Shown here piece by piece: positions 8,060 to 15,571 of a stretch of 23,009 nucleotides of DNA. The stretch is from Gammaproteobacteria bacterium. GTDB lineage: Bacteria > Pseudomonadota > Gammaproteobacteria > Steroidobacterales > Steroidobacteraceae. Location: positions 1-23,009 of the forward strand of contig VBNY01000197.1 in assembly GCA_005877705.1 (NCBI GenBank), written 5' to 3'. Each line of letters opens with the position of its first letter. The stretch's first letter is position 1. The position numbers and the translations under genes were made by a program. A model generated the notes under the pieces. The model made no database searches. It saw only the letters and a list, made by a program, of their open reading frames with translations, and was not told the origin of the DNA.

Positions 8060-9081
8060 CCGCCCCAGGAGTAGTCGGTTCGCGCCGGTGCGAGCTGCGG
8101 GAATACTCTGAGCATCCGGTCGCGTGTCGCGCCCGGCGCGTCGAAGGATGTGAGCCCGGAGTAGTTCACGCGGCCGCCGAACAACAGACGGTGATCGGCC
8201 GACAGCCGGAAGTAGTCCAGCACCCAGTTCATGTCGCTCACGGCCGCGTTGTTGGCGATCAGCGTGCGAGCGCGCTCTGCAGCGAGCGGCTCTGTAGCGA
8301 TGATGTAGGTCGCGACCGCCATGATCTTGGAGGCTAGCGCTGGCGCGGTGTCGCCCATATAGACGTTGCCGCACAGCACGAGATACCGCGCATGCACCTC
8401 GCCCTGAGCGGTCAGCACCCGCACTCGGGGGCCCGCCTGAGTGAAGCTCACCGCCCGCGTGCCCTGGAAGAGTCGCATGCCGCGAGTTTCGGCCGCGGCA
8501 GCCAGCCCAAGGGTGTAATTGAGCGGGTGCAGGTGGCCGCTGTTCGAGTCATATAACGCGGCCGTGTAGCGCTGCGTCGCGAGCGTCGCGCACACCTCCT
8601 GGCGGGGCATGTAACGCACGCTGTGGTAACCATATTTGGTGCGCAGCTGCTCGAGCTCGACCTGCAGCTCGCGTTCATGGCGAGGCTTCACCGCCGCCAG
8701 CATGTAGCCTGCGGCCCAATCGCAGTCAATGTGATGCCGGGCGATCAGCTCCCGCATGAGCGCCAGGCCCTCGACCGAGACCTCCCAAACGGCTCGCGCC
8801 GCCGTCGGCCCGATGAGGCGCTCGAGTTTCGCCTGGCCCGCCGCCACACCATGGATCGCCTGCGCTCCGCTGCGGCCCGAGGATCCCCAGCCGATCCGTT
8901 GCTCCTCGAGCAGCACGACGTCGTAGCCCCGCTCGGCCAGATGCAGCGCCGCCGAGCAGCCCGCGATTCCCCCGCCCACGACGCACACGTCGCAGCTGAT
9001 TGACCCCGCGAGCGCCGGGCGATCCGGGGCAGGGTGCGCGGAAGCGGCGTAATAGGAATCGATGTGCGCGAGGCTGCCCAT
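7861..9081 (-). CDS. puuB: Gamma-glutamylputrescine oxidase-like FAD oxidoreductase
   Basis: This FAD-dependent amine oxidase of the DAO/GlpO fold, in the Puu pathway, oxidises gamma-glutamylputrescine to the aldehyde with release of ammonia and peroxide. I start it at the ATG at 9081 (406 residues) because it then begins MGSLAHIDSYYAASA, closely like E. coli PuuB, which carries SSYYAASA near its start. An upstream in-frame start at 9162 would add arginine/cysteine-rich residues not seen in the family. The dinucleotide motif GGGIAG (about 36-41) follows CDVCVV, and the conserved GSSGRSGAQ follows soon after. It is divergent from puuD, with a 267-base shared control region, and its 3' end runs into asd. 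Confidence 0.9.
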   Translation of the reverse strand: MGSLAHIDSYYAASAHPAPDRPALAGSISCDVCVVGGGIAGCSAALHLAERGYDVVLLEEQRIGWGSSGRSGAQAIHGVAAGQAKLERLIGPTAARAVWEVSVEGLALMRELIARHHIDCDWAAGYMLAAVKPRHERELQVELEQLRTKYGYHSVRYMPRQEVCATLATQRYTAALYDSNSGHLHPLNYTLGLAAAAETRGMRLFQGTRAVSFTQAGPRVRVLTAQGEVHARYLVLCGNVYMGDTAPALASKIMAVATYIIATEPLAAERARTLIANNAAVSDMNWVLDYFRLSADHRLLFGGRVNYSGLTSFDAPGATRDRMLRVFPQLAPARTDYSWGGHVDITLNRAPHFGRLAANVYFLQGFSGHGIALTGIAGKLVAQAIAGTAERFDVFAKIRHRLKDLV

Positions 9082-9095
9082 GACCGAAGGGGTCC

Positions 9096-9116
9096 GTGTG
9101 TTTAGGATATTTAGAC
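9096..9116. promoter_or_regulatory. Candidate operator next to the puuB start
   Basis: This AT-rich element sits 15 bases upstream of the puuB ATG in an otherwise GC-rich region. It shares the arms TGTTTA and TAGAC with the site at 9310-9329, with the spacing between arms one base longer. Read on the minus strand it offers -10-like TAAATA/CTAAAT sequence for puuB, so it could be both promoter and operator. The assignment is by similarity only. Confidence 0.4.
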
Positions 9117-9309
9117 GCCGCTGCCTGGCAGCGCGCCGACGGCAGCATAACGAGCAGCCCACCGGCGCGGCAAATCCCGCGACATCGGATCACCCCGGAG
9201 ATGGCCATCCTGCGGCCATTACTGTCGTTCCGCCCCGCGACGCAACAGGCAGATTCCGGCCTGCGAGCTGTGCTCTAATACCCACCGGTCCGGAGAACTC
9301 GCCAGCAGG

Positions 9310-9329
9310 GTCTGTTTAATATAATAGAC
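9310..9329. promoter_or_regulatory. Candidate PuuR-like operator overlapping the puuD -10
   Basis: The 20-base element GTCTGTTTAATATAATAGAC is an imperfect palindrome (GTCT...AGAC ends; 14 of 20 positions match its reverse complement). Its right part, with the next base, resembles the E. coli PuuR box as I remember it (AAAATATAATGAACA, 11 of 15 positions). It covers the puuD -10, where a repressor would block transcription. Confidence 0.45.
9320..9325 (+). promoter_or_regulatory. -10 element for the puuD-puuA-pot operon
   Basis: A perfect TATAAT lies 23 bases before the puuD ATG, which predicts transcription starting near 9332 and a short leader of about 17 bases. The -35 region about 17 bases upstream (ACTCGC) is poor, so an activator or weak basal activity may be expected. 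Confidence 0.5.
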
Positions 9330-9348
9330 ACTGCGCACGAAAGCCTTC

Positions 9349-10104
9349 ATGGCGCTCACCCGTCCACTGATTGGAATTCCCGCCGATCGCCGCATGATCG
9401 GCTTGCATCCATTTCACGCTGTCGGCGAGAAGTACGCCCGCGCCGTGCTGGAGGCGGCCGACGCCCTTCCGCTATTGATCCCGGCGCTCGCGGACGAGCT
9501 TGGCCTCGACGAGCTGCTGCAGCAGCTCGACGGGCTTCTGTTCACCGGCAGCGCCTCGAACGTCGAGCCCCAGCACTATCAAGGCCCGCCGAGCGACCCG
9601 GGCACCTTGCACGATCCCGCGCGCGATGCCACGACGCTACCGCTCATCCGCAAGGCAGTGCAGGTGGGCGTGCCGGTCTTCGGGATCTGCCGCGGCTTCC
9701 AGGAGATGAACGTCGCCTTCGGCGGCACCCTGCACCAGAAGCTGCACGAGGTGCCCGGCCACCTCGATCACCGCGACGATACGACGCAGCCGCTGGAGGT
9801 GCAGTACGGCCCCGCGCACGAGGTGACACTGGAGCCCGGGGGTTTGCTGCTCAGCCTGGTCGGCACCGAGCGCATACGCGTCAACTCGCTCCACTGGCAG
9901 GGGATCGAGCGGCTCGGGCGGGACCTCGCCGTCGAGGCGCGCGCGCCGGATGGCGTGATCGAGGCGTTCCGGGTGCAGAACGCACAGCGCTTTGCCATAG
10001 CCGTTCAATGGCATCCCGAGTGGAAGGTGATGAGCAACCCGTTTTCGCGTGCGCTGTTTGCGGCCTTCGGCGCGGCGAGCCGCGAGCGTGGGCAGGCGAA
10101 GTGA
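9349..10104 (+). CDS. puuD: Gamma-glutamyl-GABA hydrolase (class I glutamine amidotransferase fold)
   Basis: This enzyme hydrolyses gamma-glutamyl-gamma-aminobutyrate to glutamate and GABA, the last release step of the glutamylated putrescine route. The 251-residue protein is the usual length. The amidotransferase triad is visible as C114 in FGICRGFQE and H222/E224 in VQWHPEW, with VNSLHWQGI in between, as is typical of PuuD. It is the first gene of a nine-gene plus-strand run. The ATG at 9349 has only a weak ribosome site (GAAAG) and lies just downstream of a perfect -10 box and candidate operator. Confidence 0.93.
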   Translation: MALTRPLIGIPADRRMIGLHPFHAVGEKYARAVLEAADALPLLIPALADELGLDELLQQLDGLLFTGSASNVEPQHYQGPPSDPGTLHDPARDATTLPLIRKAVQVGVPVFGICRGFQEMNVAFGGTLHQKLHEVPGHLDHRDDTTQPLEVQYGPAHEVTLEPGGLLLSLVGTERIRVNSLHWQGIERLGRDLAVEARAPDGVIEAFRVQNAQRFAIAVQWHPEWKVMSNPFSRALFAAFGAASRERGQAK

Positions 10105-10168
10105 AGGGCACTGTTATGGTGAGCGAGATCGGGCAGAAGGGTACTGTTATGGTGAGCGAGATCCGGCA
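10103..10168 (+). repeat. 33-bp tandem duplication carrying two puuA start sites
   Basis: Bases 10103-10135 and 10136-10168 are two head-to-tail copies of a 33-base unit with two mismatches. Each copy holds a GAAGGG ribosome site and an ATG (10116 and 10149) followed by MVSEI. The unit is 11 codons, so the frame is kept. Copy 1 begins inside the puuD stop (TGA at 10102-10104). Confidence 0.95.
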
Positions 10169-11489
10169 GTTTTTGCGCGACCACGGCATCTCCGAGGTCG
10201 AGGCCATCATCCCGGACATGGCCGGCATCGCGCGCGGCAAGATCATGCCCGCCCAGAAGTTCGCGGAAGACGGCGGCATGCGGCTGCCCGAAAGTGTGTT
10301 CCTGCAGACGGTGACCGGTGACTATCCGCCGGACACCGGTGAGGCGATGAGCCCGGCGGAGATCGATATCGTGCTCAGGGCGGACCCGAAGACCGTCCGC
10401 CGGGTGCCCTGGGCCGCGGAACCGACCGCACAGGTCATCCACGACTGCTTCTATTCAGACGGCCGGCGCGTGTCGATGGCGCCGCGGCACGTGCTGCGCA
10501 ATGTCCTCGAGCTGTATGCGCAGCGGGGCTGGGAGCCGGTGGTTGCGCCGGAGCTCGAGTTCTATCTGGTCGAGCAGAACAAGGACGCGGACTATCCGCT
10601 CAAGCCGCCGGTGGGCCGCTCGGGCCGCGCCGAGCCCGGCCGCCAGTCCTACAGCATCGCCGCGGTCAACGAGTTTGACCCGCTGTTCGATGACGTCTAC
10701 CAGTTCTGCGAGGACCAGGAGATCGAGATCGACACGCTGATTCACGAGGATGGGCCGGCGCAGATGGAGATCAATCTGATCCACGGCTATCCGCTCGATC
10801 TGGCCGACCAGGCATTCCTCTTCAAGCGCACGGCGCGCGAGGCGGCGCTGCGCCACAAGATGTACGCCACGTTCATGGCGAAGCCCCACGCCAAGGAGCC
10901 GGGCAGCGCCATGCACATCCACCAGAGCGTCGTCGACATCAAGACGCGCAAGAATATTTTCAGCAACCCCGACGGCACGCCTTCGCAGCTGTTCTTTTCC
11001 CACATCGGCGGCTTGCAGAAATACATGCCTGCGGCCATGGCGCTGTTCTGCGCAAACGTGAATTCCTATCGGCGCCTGACCCGCTACCAGTCCTCGCCGA
11101 TCAACGTCCATTGGGGATACGACAACCGCACGGCGGGCCTGCGTGTGCCCATGTCGGATGCCCAAGCCCGGCGTGTGGAGAACCGCGTGGGCGGAGCGGA
11201 CGCCAACCCCTACATCGCGATCGCCGCCTCCCTGGCCTGCGGGTACCTCGGAATGGTCGAGGGTCTGCAGCCGAGCGACCCGATCACGGGCAGCGCGCAC
11301 GACCTGCCCTTCGGTCTGCCGCGCTCACTGGACGAGGCGCTGCGGGCGCTGCGGGCGAGCGAGCCGCTGGTGAAGCTGCTCAGCGATGCGTTCGTATCGG
11401 CGTTCACGATCGTGAAAGAGGCGGAGTACGAGGTGTTCCTGCAGGTGATCAGCTCCTGGGAGCGGGAGCACCTGCTGCTGAACGTGTAG
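10149..11489 (+). CDS. puuA: Gamma-glutamylpolyamine synthetase (glutamine synthetase family)
   Basis: It should ligate glutamate to putrescine or another polyamine with ATP, the entry step of the Puu pathway. The glutamine synthetase fold is clear: PDMAGIARGK near the N-terminus, the metal-site PELEFYL (about 134-140), QMEINL (205-210), the HIHQS nucleotide/metal loop (256-260), and NSYRRLTRYQSSPINVHWG in place of the GlnA ammonia-site segment. The GlnA adenylylation motif (NLYDLP) is replaced by AHDLP with no tyrosine, so the usual nitrogen control does not apply. I give the start in repeat copy 2 (446 residues). The ATG at 10116 in copy 1 is equally good and adds 11 residues. Its neighbours puuD and potFGHI support polyamines over ammonia as substrate. 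Confidence 0.9.
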   Translation: MVSEIRQFLRDHGISEVEAIIPDMAGIARGKIMPAQKFAEDGGMRLPESVFLQTVTGDYPPDTGEAMSPAEIDIVLRADPKTVRRVPWAAEPTAQVIHDCFYSDGRRVSMAPRHVLRNVLELYAQRGWEPVVAPELEFYLVEQNKDADYPLKPPVGRSGRAEPGRQSYSIAAVNEFDPLFDDVYQFCEDQEIEIDTLIHEDGPAQMEINLIHGYPLDLADQAFLFKRTAREAALRHKMYATFMAKPHAKEPGSAMHIHQSVVDIKTRKNIFSNPDGTPSQLFFSHIGGLQKYMPAAMALFCANVNSYRRLTRYQSSPINVHWGYDNRTAGLRVPMSDAQARRVENRVGGADANPYIAIAASLACGYLGMVEGLQPSDPITGSAHDLPFGLPRSLDEALRALRASEPLVKLLSDAFVSAFTIVKEAEYEVFLQVISSWEREHLLLNV

Positions 11490-11542
11490 CCGGGCGGCCG
11501 CGCCGCCGACACGCGCGGGCGCGCCTTCTCAGGGCTCACACG

Positions 11543-11555
11543 CTGTAATATAAGA
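11543..11555. promoter_or_regulatory. Weak AATATAA-type site ahead of potF
   Basis: CTGTAATATAAGA in the 73-base puuA-potF gap resembles the core of the puuD operator (CTGTTTAATATAATAGA) with bases missing. It abuts the potF ribosome site (AAGAAGAGG, then GTG at 11563), so it is unlikely to be a -10 that leaves the ribosome site on the transcript. It could be an internal operator or chance. Confidence 0.2.
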
Positions 11556-11562
11556 AGAGGCC

Positions 11563-12696
11563 GTGATCAGCGCTCCTCGATGCTTGCACCTCAGCGCCGC
11601 CGTGGGCGTGCTGCTTGCCGCCTGCGCGGGTTGCTCGGACCCGACTGCACATGGGGCCTCCGCAGCGGTCTCCGAAAGGGTGCTCAACGTCTACAACTGG
11701 TCCGACTACATCCAGCCTGCGGTGGTGGCCGATTTCAGCAGGGAATACGGTATCCACGTCAACTACGATGTCTTCGACTCGAACGAGATCCTCGAGACGA
11801 AGCTCCTCACCGGCCACACGAACTACGACATCGTGGTGCCCTCCGGCGCCTTCTTCGAGCGCCAGCTGCAGGCGGATATTTATCGGAAGCTCGACAAGTC
11901 GCTGCTGCCGAATCTCAAGAACGTCGACCCGGAAGTCGCCCGCGCAGCGGCGCGCTACGACCCGGGCAACCAGTACAGCGTGGACTACATGTGGATCACC
12001 TCCGGGGTGGGTTACAACACCGCGGACATCCACGCGCGCTTGGCGGATGCGCCCGTGGACAGCTGGCGCATGCTGTTCGATCCGGCGATCGTGTCGCGAT
12101 TCCAGGACTGCGGCGTACAGATACTCGATGCACCGTCCGAAGTGGTCGCCACCGTGCTGATCGTCCTGGGCCGCAACCCGAACAGCAACTCGCCCGAGGA
12201 TCTGAAAGCGGCGGAGCAGGCGCTGAAGGCGATGCGGCCGTACGTGCGCTACGTCGACTCCTCACGCTACATCGATAATCTCGCCAACGGCGACATCTGT
12301 CTTGCGATGGGCTGGTCGGGGGACGTCAAGCAGGCGCACGACCGCGCCCGGGATGCCGGCAAAGGCATCGATGTGGCGTATTCGATCCCGCAGGAGGGCG
12401 CGATCAGCAATTACGACGTGCTGGCGATTCCCGCCGACGCGCCGCACGTGCGCAACGCCCACCTGTTCATCAATTACCTGCTGCGCCCGGAAATTGCGGC
12501 GCGCAATTCCAATCTCATCAAGTACGCGAACGCGGTCAGCGCCTCCATCCAACCGCTCGATGCGGCGGTGCGGAGCGATCCGGGCGTCTATCCGCCACCC
12601 GCAGTGCGGGCGCGCCTGACTCCCGAGCGCGCCCGGCCGCCGCAATACCAGCGGCTGCTGACACGCATGTGGACGCGCTTCAAGACCGGCAAGTAG
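11563..12696 (+). CDS. potF: Putrescine/polyamine ABC transporter periplasmic binding protein
   Basis: This is the extracytoplasmic polyamine receptor for the transporter encoded downstream. The 377-residue protein begins with a GTG start after AAGAAGAGG. It has a signal peptide with a possible lipobox (VGVLLAACAGC, about 15-25), so it may be a lipoprotein rather than free periplasmic. Ligand-site features of PotF/PotD are visible: YNWSDYI just after the leader, the PSGAFFERQ loop, LDAPSEV, GWSGD with its tryptophan and aspartate, and SNYDVLAIP, followed by the late NYLLRPEIAARNSN helix. Its sequence is closer to PotF (putrescine) than to PotD, but specificity cannot be read with certainty. 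Confidence 0.92.
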   Translation: MISAPRCLHLSAAVGVLLAACAGCSDPTAHGASAAVSERVLNVYNWSDYIQPAVVADFSREYGIHVNYDVFDSNEILETKLLTGHTNYDIVVPSGAFFERQLQADIYRKLDKSLLPNLKNVDPEVARAAARYDPGNQYSVDYMWITSGVGYNTADIHARLADAPVDSWRMLFDPAIVSRFQDCGVQILDAPSEVVATVLIVLGRNPNSNSPEDLKAAEQALKAMRPYVRYVDSSRYIDNLANGDICLAMGWSGDVKQAHDRARDAGKGIDVAYSIPQEGAISNYDVLAIPADAPHVRNAHLFINYLLRPEIAARNSNLIKYANAVSASIQPLDAAVRSDPGVYPPPAVRARLTPERARPPQYQRLLTRMWTRFKTGK

Positions 12697-12711
12697 ATTT
12701 CGATTCCTGAC

Positions 12712-13803
12712 GTGAGTGCCATCCTGAAGATGAACGCCCCGACCACAACGGCTGCGGCCGATCCCGCCTCCGCTTACGTGCGGATCGCGAACCTGACCAA
12801 GAAATTTGGCGATTTCGTGGCGCTCGATAACGTGTCGCTCGACATCCGCCGCGGCGAGATCTTTTGTCTCCTGGGCGGGTCCGGATCGGGCAAGACGACG
12901 CTGCTGCGGACGCTGGCCGGGTTCGAATCGCCGACCGCCGGCACGATCCATATCGAGGGCGCGGATATGAGCGCCATCCCGCCATACGAGCGCCCGGTCA
13001 ACATGATGTTCCAGTCCTATGCGTTGTTCCCGCACATGAATGTCGAGAAGAGTGAGATGCTCGACATCGTGAAAATGGGCGGCTTCGGGGCGCGCAAGCC
13101 GCACCAGCTCTCGGGCGGCCAGCGTCAGCGCGTGGCGTTGGCGCGCGCGCTGGTGAAGCGCCCCAAGCTGCTGCTGCTCGATGAGCCGCTCGCCGCCCTC
13201 GACAAGAAACTGCGCGAGCACACGCAGTTCGAGCTCATCAACATCCAGCAACGCCTGGGCGTCACGTTCATCGTGGTCACGCACGACCAGGAGGAGGCGA
13301 TGACCCTGGGTCAACGGCTGGGGGTCATGAACCACGGCCGGATCGCGCAGGTCGGCAGCCCTTGCGACATCTACGAATCGCCCGCGACGCGCTTCGTGGC
13401 CGATTTCATCGGCTCGGTCAACATGTTCGAAGGCCGCGTGAGCGAGGCCGAACCCGATGGTGTGCGCATCGAGTGCGGTGAGCTCGCCTGCGCGCTGCGC
13501 GTGCAACGCGCCGTGAGCTGCACGCGCGGCGCCACCGTATGGACGGCGATCCGGCCGGAGAAAATCAACATCAGCCGCCAGCCGCCCGCGCAGGCCGCAG
13601 GGGCCGACAATGCGGTGCGCGGCACGGTGCGCGAAATCGCCTACATGGGAGACCTGTCCATCTACCTGGTGCAGATCGAATCCGGGAAGGTGATGCGCGT
13701 GACGTTGCCGAACACCACGCGCGGCGCCGAGCGCCCGATCGCGCGCCAGGAGAGCGTCTGGCTTTCCTGGCATGGCTCGAGTGCCGTGGTGTTGACGGAG
13801 TAG
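12712..13803 (+). CDS. potG: Polyamine ABC transporter ATP-binding protein with internal gap
   Basis: This 363-residue ATPase energises the Pot importer. Walker A GGSGSGKT (55-62), Q-loop QSYALFPHM (from 101), signature LSGGQ (133-137), Walker B LLLLDEP (153-159) and the switch histidine in VTHDQEEAM (191) are all intact. The C-terminal TOBE-type domain follows with RPEKI and the FIGSVNMFEG link. Compared with E. coli PotG (from memory), exactly 20 residues are missing between NVEK (ending at 113) and SEMLDIVKMGG, with homology sharp on both sides. This removes part of the helical subdomain that faces the permeases. The start is the GTG at 12712, with the ATG at 12730 as alternative. Confidence 0.9.
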   Translation: MSAILKMNAPTTTAAADPASAYVRIANLTKKFGDFVALDNVSLDIRRGEIFCLLGGSGSGKTTLLRTLAGFESPTAGTIHIEGADMSAIPPYERPVNMMFQSYALFPHMNVEKSEMLDIVKMGGFGARKPHQLSGGQRQRVALARALVKRPKLLLLDEPLAALDKKLREHTQFELINIQQRLGVTFIVVTHDQEEAMTLGQRLGVMNHGRIAQVGSPCDIYESPATRFVADFIGSVNMFEGRVSEAEPDGVRIECGELACALRVQRAVSCTRGATVWTAIRPEKINISRQPPAQAAGADNAVRGTVREIAYMGDLSIYLVQIESGKVMRVTLPNTTRGAERPIARQESVWLSWHGSSAVVLTE

Positions 13804-13811
13804 GGGGACGG

Positions 13812-14708
13812 TTGGCGCGCCTGACTCAGGCCGCCGGCCGGCGGCTGGTCGCGGGGGTTCCGATCCTGTGGCTGCTGCTGCTGTTCCTGATCCCGTTCAT
13901 CATCGTCTTCCGGATCTCCTTCTCCGAGGTGCGCCTGGCGATACCGCCGTATACGCCGCTCATCTCCTGGCGGCACGGTGCGCCATCTCTGGAACTGTAC
14001 GGGTCGGCGTACTCGTTCCTGTTCACCGACCCGCTGTACATCAGCTCTTACCTGTACTCGCTGAAAGTGGCGGCCGTTTCGACGCTGTGTTGTCTGTGCA
14101 TCGGTTACCCGATGGCCTATGCGATCGCGCGCTCGGGCGCCGCGTCGCGGCCGGTGCTGCTGATGCTGGTGGTGTTGCCGTTCTGGACCTCGTTCCTGCT
14201 GCGCGTGTATGCCTGGATCGGACTGCTGAAGAACACCGGCGTGATCAACAACGCGCTCATGTACCTGGGCGTGATCCACCACCCGGTGGCGCTCCTGCAG
14301 ACCGACTTCGCGGTCTACATCGGCATCGTGTACTCGTACCTGCCATTCATGATCCTGCCGCTGTACGCCAACCTCGAGAAACACGATATGGCGCTGCTGG
14401 AGGCGGCGGCGGACCTGGGAGCGCGGCCGTTGCGCGCCTTCCTCAGGATCACCTTGCCCCAATCCTTCGCGGGCATCCTCGCGGGCTCGTTGCTCGTGTT
14501 CATCCCGGCGGTGGGCGAGTACATCATACCGACACTGCTGGGCCGCACCGACCAGCTGATGATCGGGCGGGTGCTGTCGGATGAGTTCTTCGAGAACCGC
14601 GACTGGCCGGTGGCGAGCGCGGTGGCGATCCTGATCCTGCTGCTGCTCGTCATGCCGATCATGCTGTTTCAGCGCCTCGAGCGGCGCCAGCTGGAGGCGG
14701 TCAAATGA
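13812..14708 (+). CDS. potH: Polyamine ABC transporter permease (PotH type)
   Basis: This inner-membrane permease has about six helices and 298 residues. I start it at the TTG at 13812, after GGGGGA and 8 bases beyond the potG stop, since N-terminal PotH homology (VAGVPILWLLLLFLIPFIIV) begins soon after. The frame runs upstream, but only as a shadow of potG. The EAA coupling loop, EAAADLGARPLRAFLRITLP, contacts the ATPase. FIPAVGEYIIPTLLG and ENRDWPVASAVAI match PotH closely. It overlaps potI by 4 bases (ATGA). The start codon is uncommon, and a slightly different start cannot be excluded. Confidence 0.9.
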   Translation: MARLTQAAGRRLVAGVPILWLLLLFLIPFIIVFRISFSEVRLAIPPYTPLISWRHGAPSLELYGSAYSFLFTDPLYISSYLYSLKVAAVSTLCCLCIGYPMAYAIARSGAASRPVLLMLVVLPFWTSFLLRVYAWIGLLKNTGVINNALMYLGVIHHPVALLQTDFAVYIGIVYSYLPFMILPLYANLEKHDMALLEAAADLGARPLRAFLRITLPQSFAGILAGSLLVFIPAVGEYIIPTLLGRTDQLMIGRVLSDEFFENRDWPVASAVAILILLLLVMPIMLFQRLERRQLEAVK

Positions 14709-15571
14709 AGTCCCGCGGCCTGTTTGCGCGCCTCGCCCTGGTCCTGGGGCTGGTGTTCCTGTACGTGCCGATCCTGTCGATGATGGTGTTCTCGTTCAAC
14801 AACTCGCGCCTGGTCACCGTATGGGACGCGGCGCATTCTCCCACGCTCAAGTGGTATGCCGCGCTGCTGAGCAACGGGCAGATCCTGGGTGCAGCCTGGC
14901 TGTCCATCCGTATTGCGCTGATCTCCGCCAGCGGCGCGGTCGTGCTGGGCACGCTCGCCGGCATGGCGCTGGCGCGCTTCGGCGCTTTCCGCGGCCGCCT
15001 GCTGCTCGCGGGGATGACGGCCGCGCCGATCGTCATGCCCGAGGTCATCACCGGCTTATCGCTTCTGCTGCTGTTCGTGGCCACGGAACAGCTGATCGGC
15101 TGGCCGAAAGGGGTGGGTGCGGTCACCATCACACTCGCGCACATCACCTTTTGCATGGCCTACGTGACCGTGGTGGTGCAGTCGCGCCTGGCGGGCTTCG
15201 ATGAGTCCCTGGAAGAGGCAGCGATGGACCTGGGCGCGCGCCCGCTGCAGGTGTTCCTGCGCATCACCTTGCCGCTGATCCTGCCGGCCATCGGTTCCGG
15301 GTGGTTGCTGGCCTTCACGCTGTCCTGGGATGATCTGGTGATCACGCAGTTCGTTGCGGGCCCGGGTTCCAGCACGCTGCCCATGGTCATCTTTTCGAAG
15401 GTGCGCTTCGGCGTGACACCGGACGTCAACGCGCTTGCTACCATCATGGTGCTGATCGTGGCGACCGGGATCGCGATCGCCACGGTGTGGATGCGTTATC
15501 AACAGCGGCGACGCGAGCGCGACCTGCAGCTCGCGGCCGCCGCCAACTTAAGTGAGCCGCTGCAATCATGA
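14705..15571 (+). CDS. potI: Polyamine ABC transporter permease (PotI type)
   Basis: This second permease of the importer has 288 residues and about six membrane helices. It opens with YVPILSMMVFSFNNSRLVT, typical of PotI/PotC. The EAA loop reads EAAMDLGARPLQVFLRITLP, almost the same as in the partner PotH, and SWDDLVITQFVAGPGSSTLP is a further family signature. The ATG overlaps the potH stop, and the potI stop overlaps the next gene's ATG, so potH, potI and ppgK are likely co-translated. Confidence 0.93.
   Translation: MKSRGLFARLALVLGLVFLYVPILSMMVFSFNNSRLVTVWDAAHSPTLKWYAALLSNGQILGAAWLSIRIALISASGAVVLGTLAGMALARFGAFRGRLLLAGMTAAPIVMPEVITGLSLLLLFVATEQLIGWPKGVGAVTITLAHITFCMAYVTVVVQSRLAGFDESLEEAAMDLGARPLQVFLRITLPLILPAIGSGWLLAFTLSWDDLVITQFVAGPGSSTLPMVIFSKVRFGVTPDVNALATIMVLIVATGIAIATVWMRYQQRRRERDLQLAAAANLSEPLQS

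Larger units (their letters stand above)
9082..9348. promoter_or_regulatory. Divergent control region between puuB and puuD
   Basis: This 267-base gap separates two divergently transcribed polyamine genes and is AT-rich only at its two ends. It holds one AT-rich, GTTTA/TAGAC-bearing element near each gene (9096-9116 and 9310-9329), a perfect TATAAT at 9320-9325 facing puuD, and an extended -10-like TGCTCTAAT at 9271-9279. I see no open frame in it that resembles a protein. Confidence 0.6.

Noticed and set aside
6419..8374. Long open frame (651 codons) on the minus strand across hyfI, asd and puuB
   Set aside because: Its translation is arginine/histidine-rich with no family resemblance, and it lies antisense to well-recognised hyfI and asd codons. 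It is a typical third-position GC shadow.
10149..11489. Housekeeping glutamine synthetase GlnA
   Set aside because: The adenylylation tyrosine motif is absent, the ammonia-site segment differs from GlnA, and the neighbours are puuD and polyamine transport genes. PuuA-type is the better call.
11490..11542. Terminator after puuA
   Set aside because: GGCGGC and GCCGCC can pair with a 3-base loop, but no T-run follows and the surrounding bases are generally GC-rich, so a terminator cannot be supported. Read-through into potF is expected.
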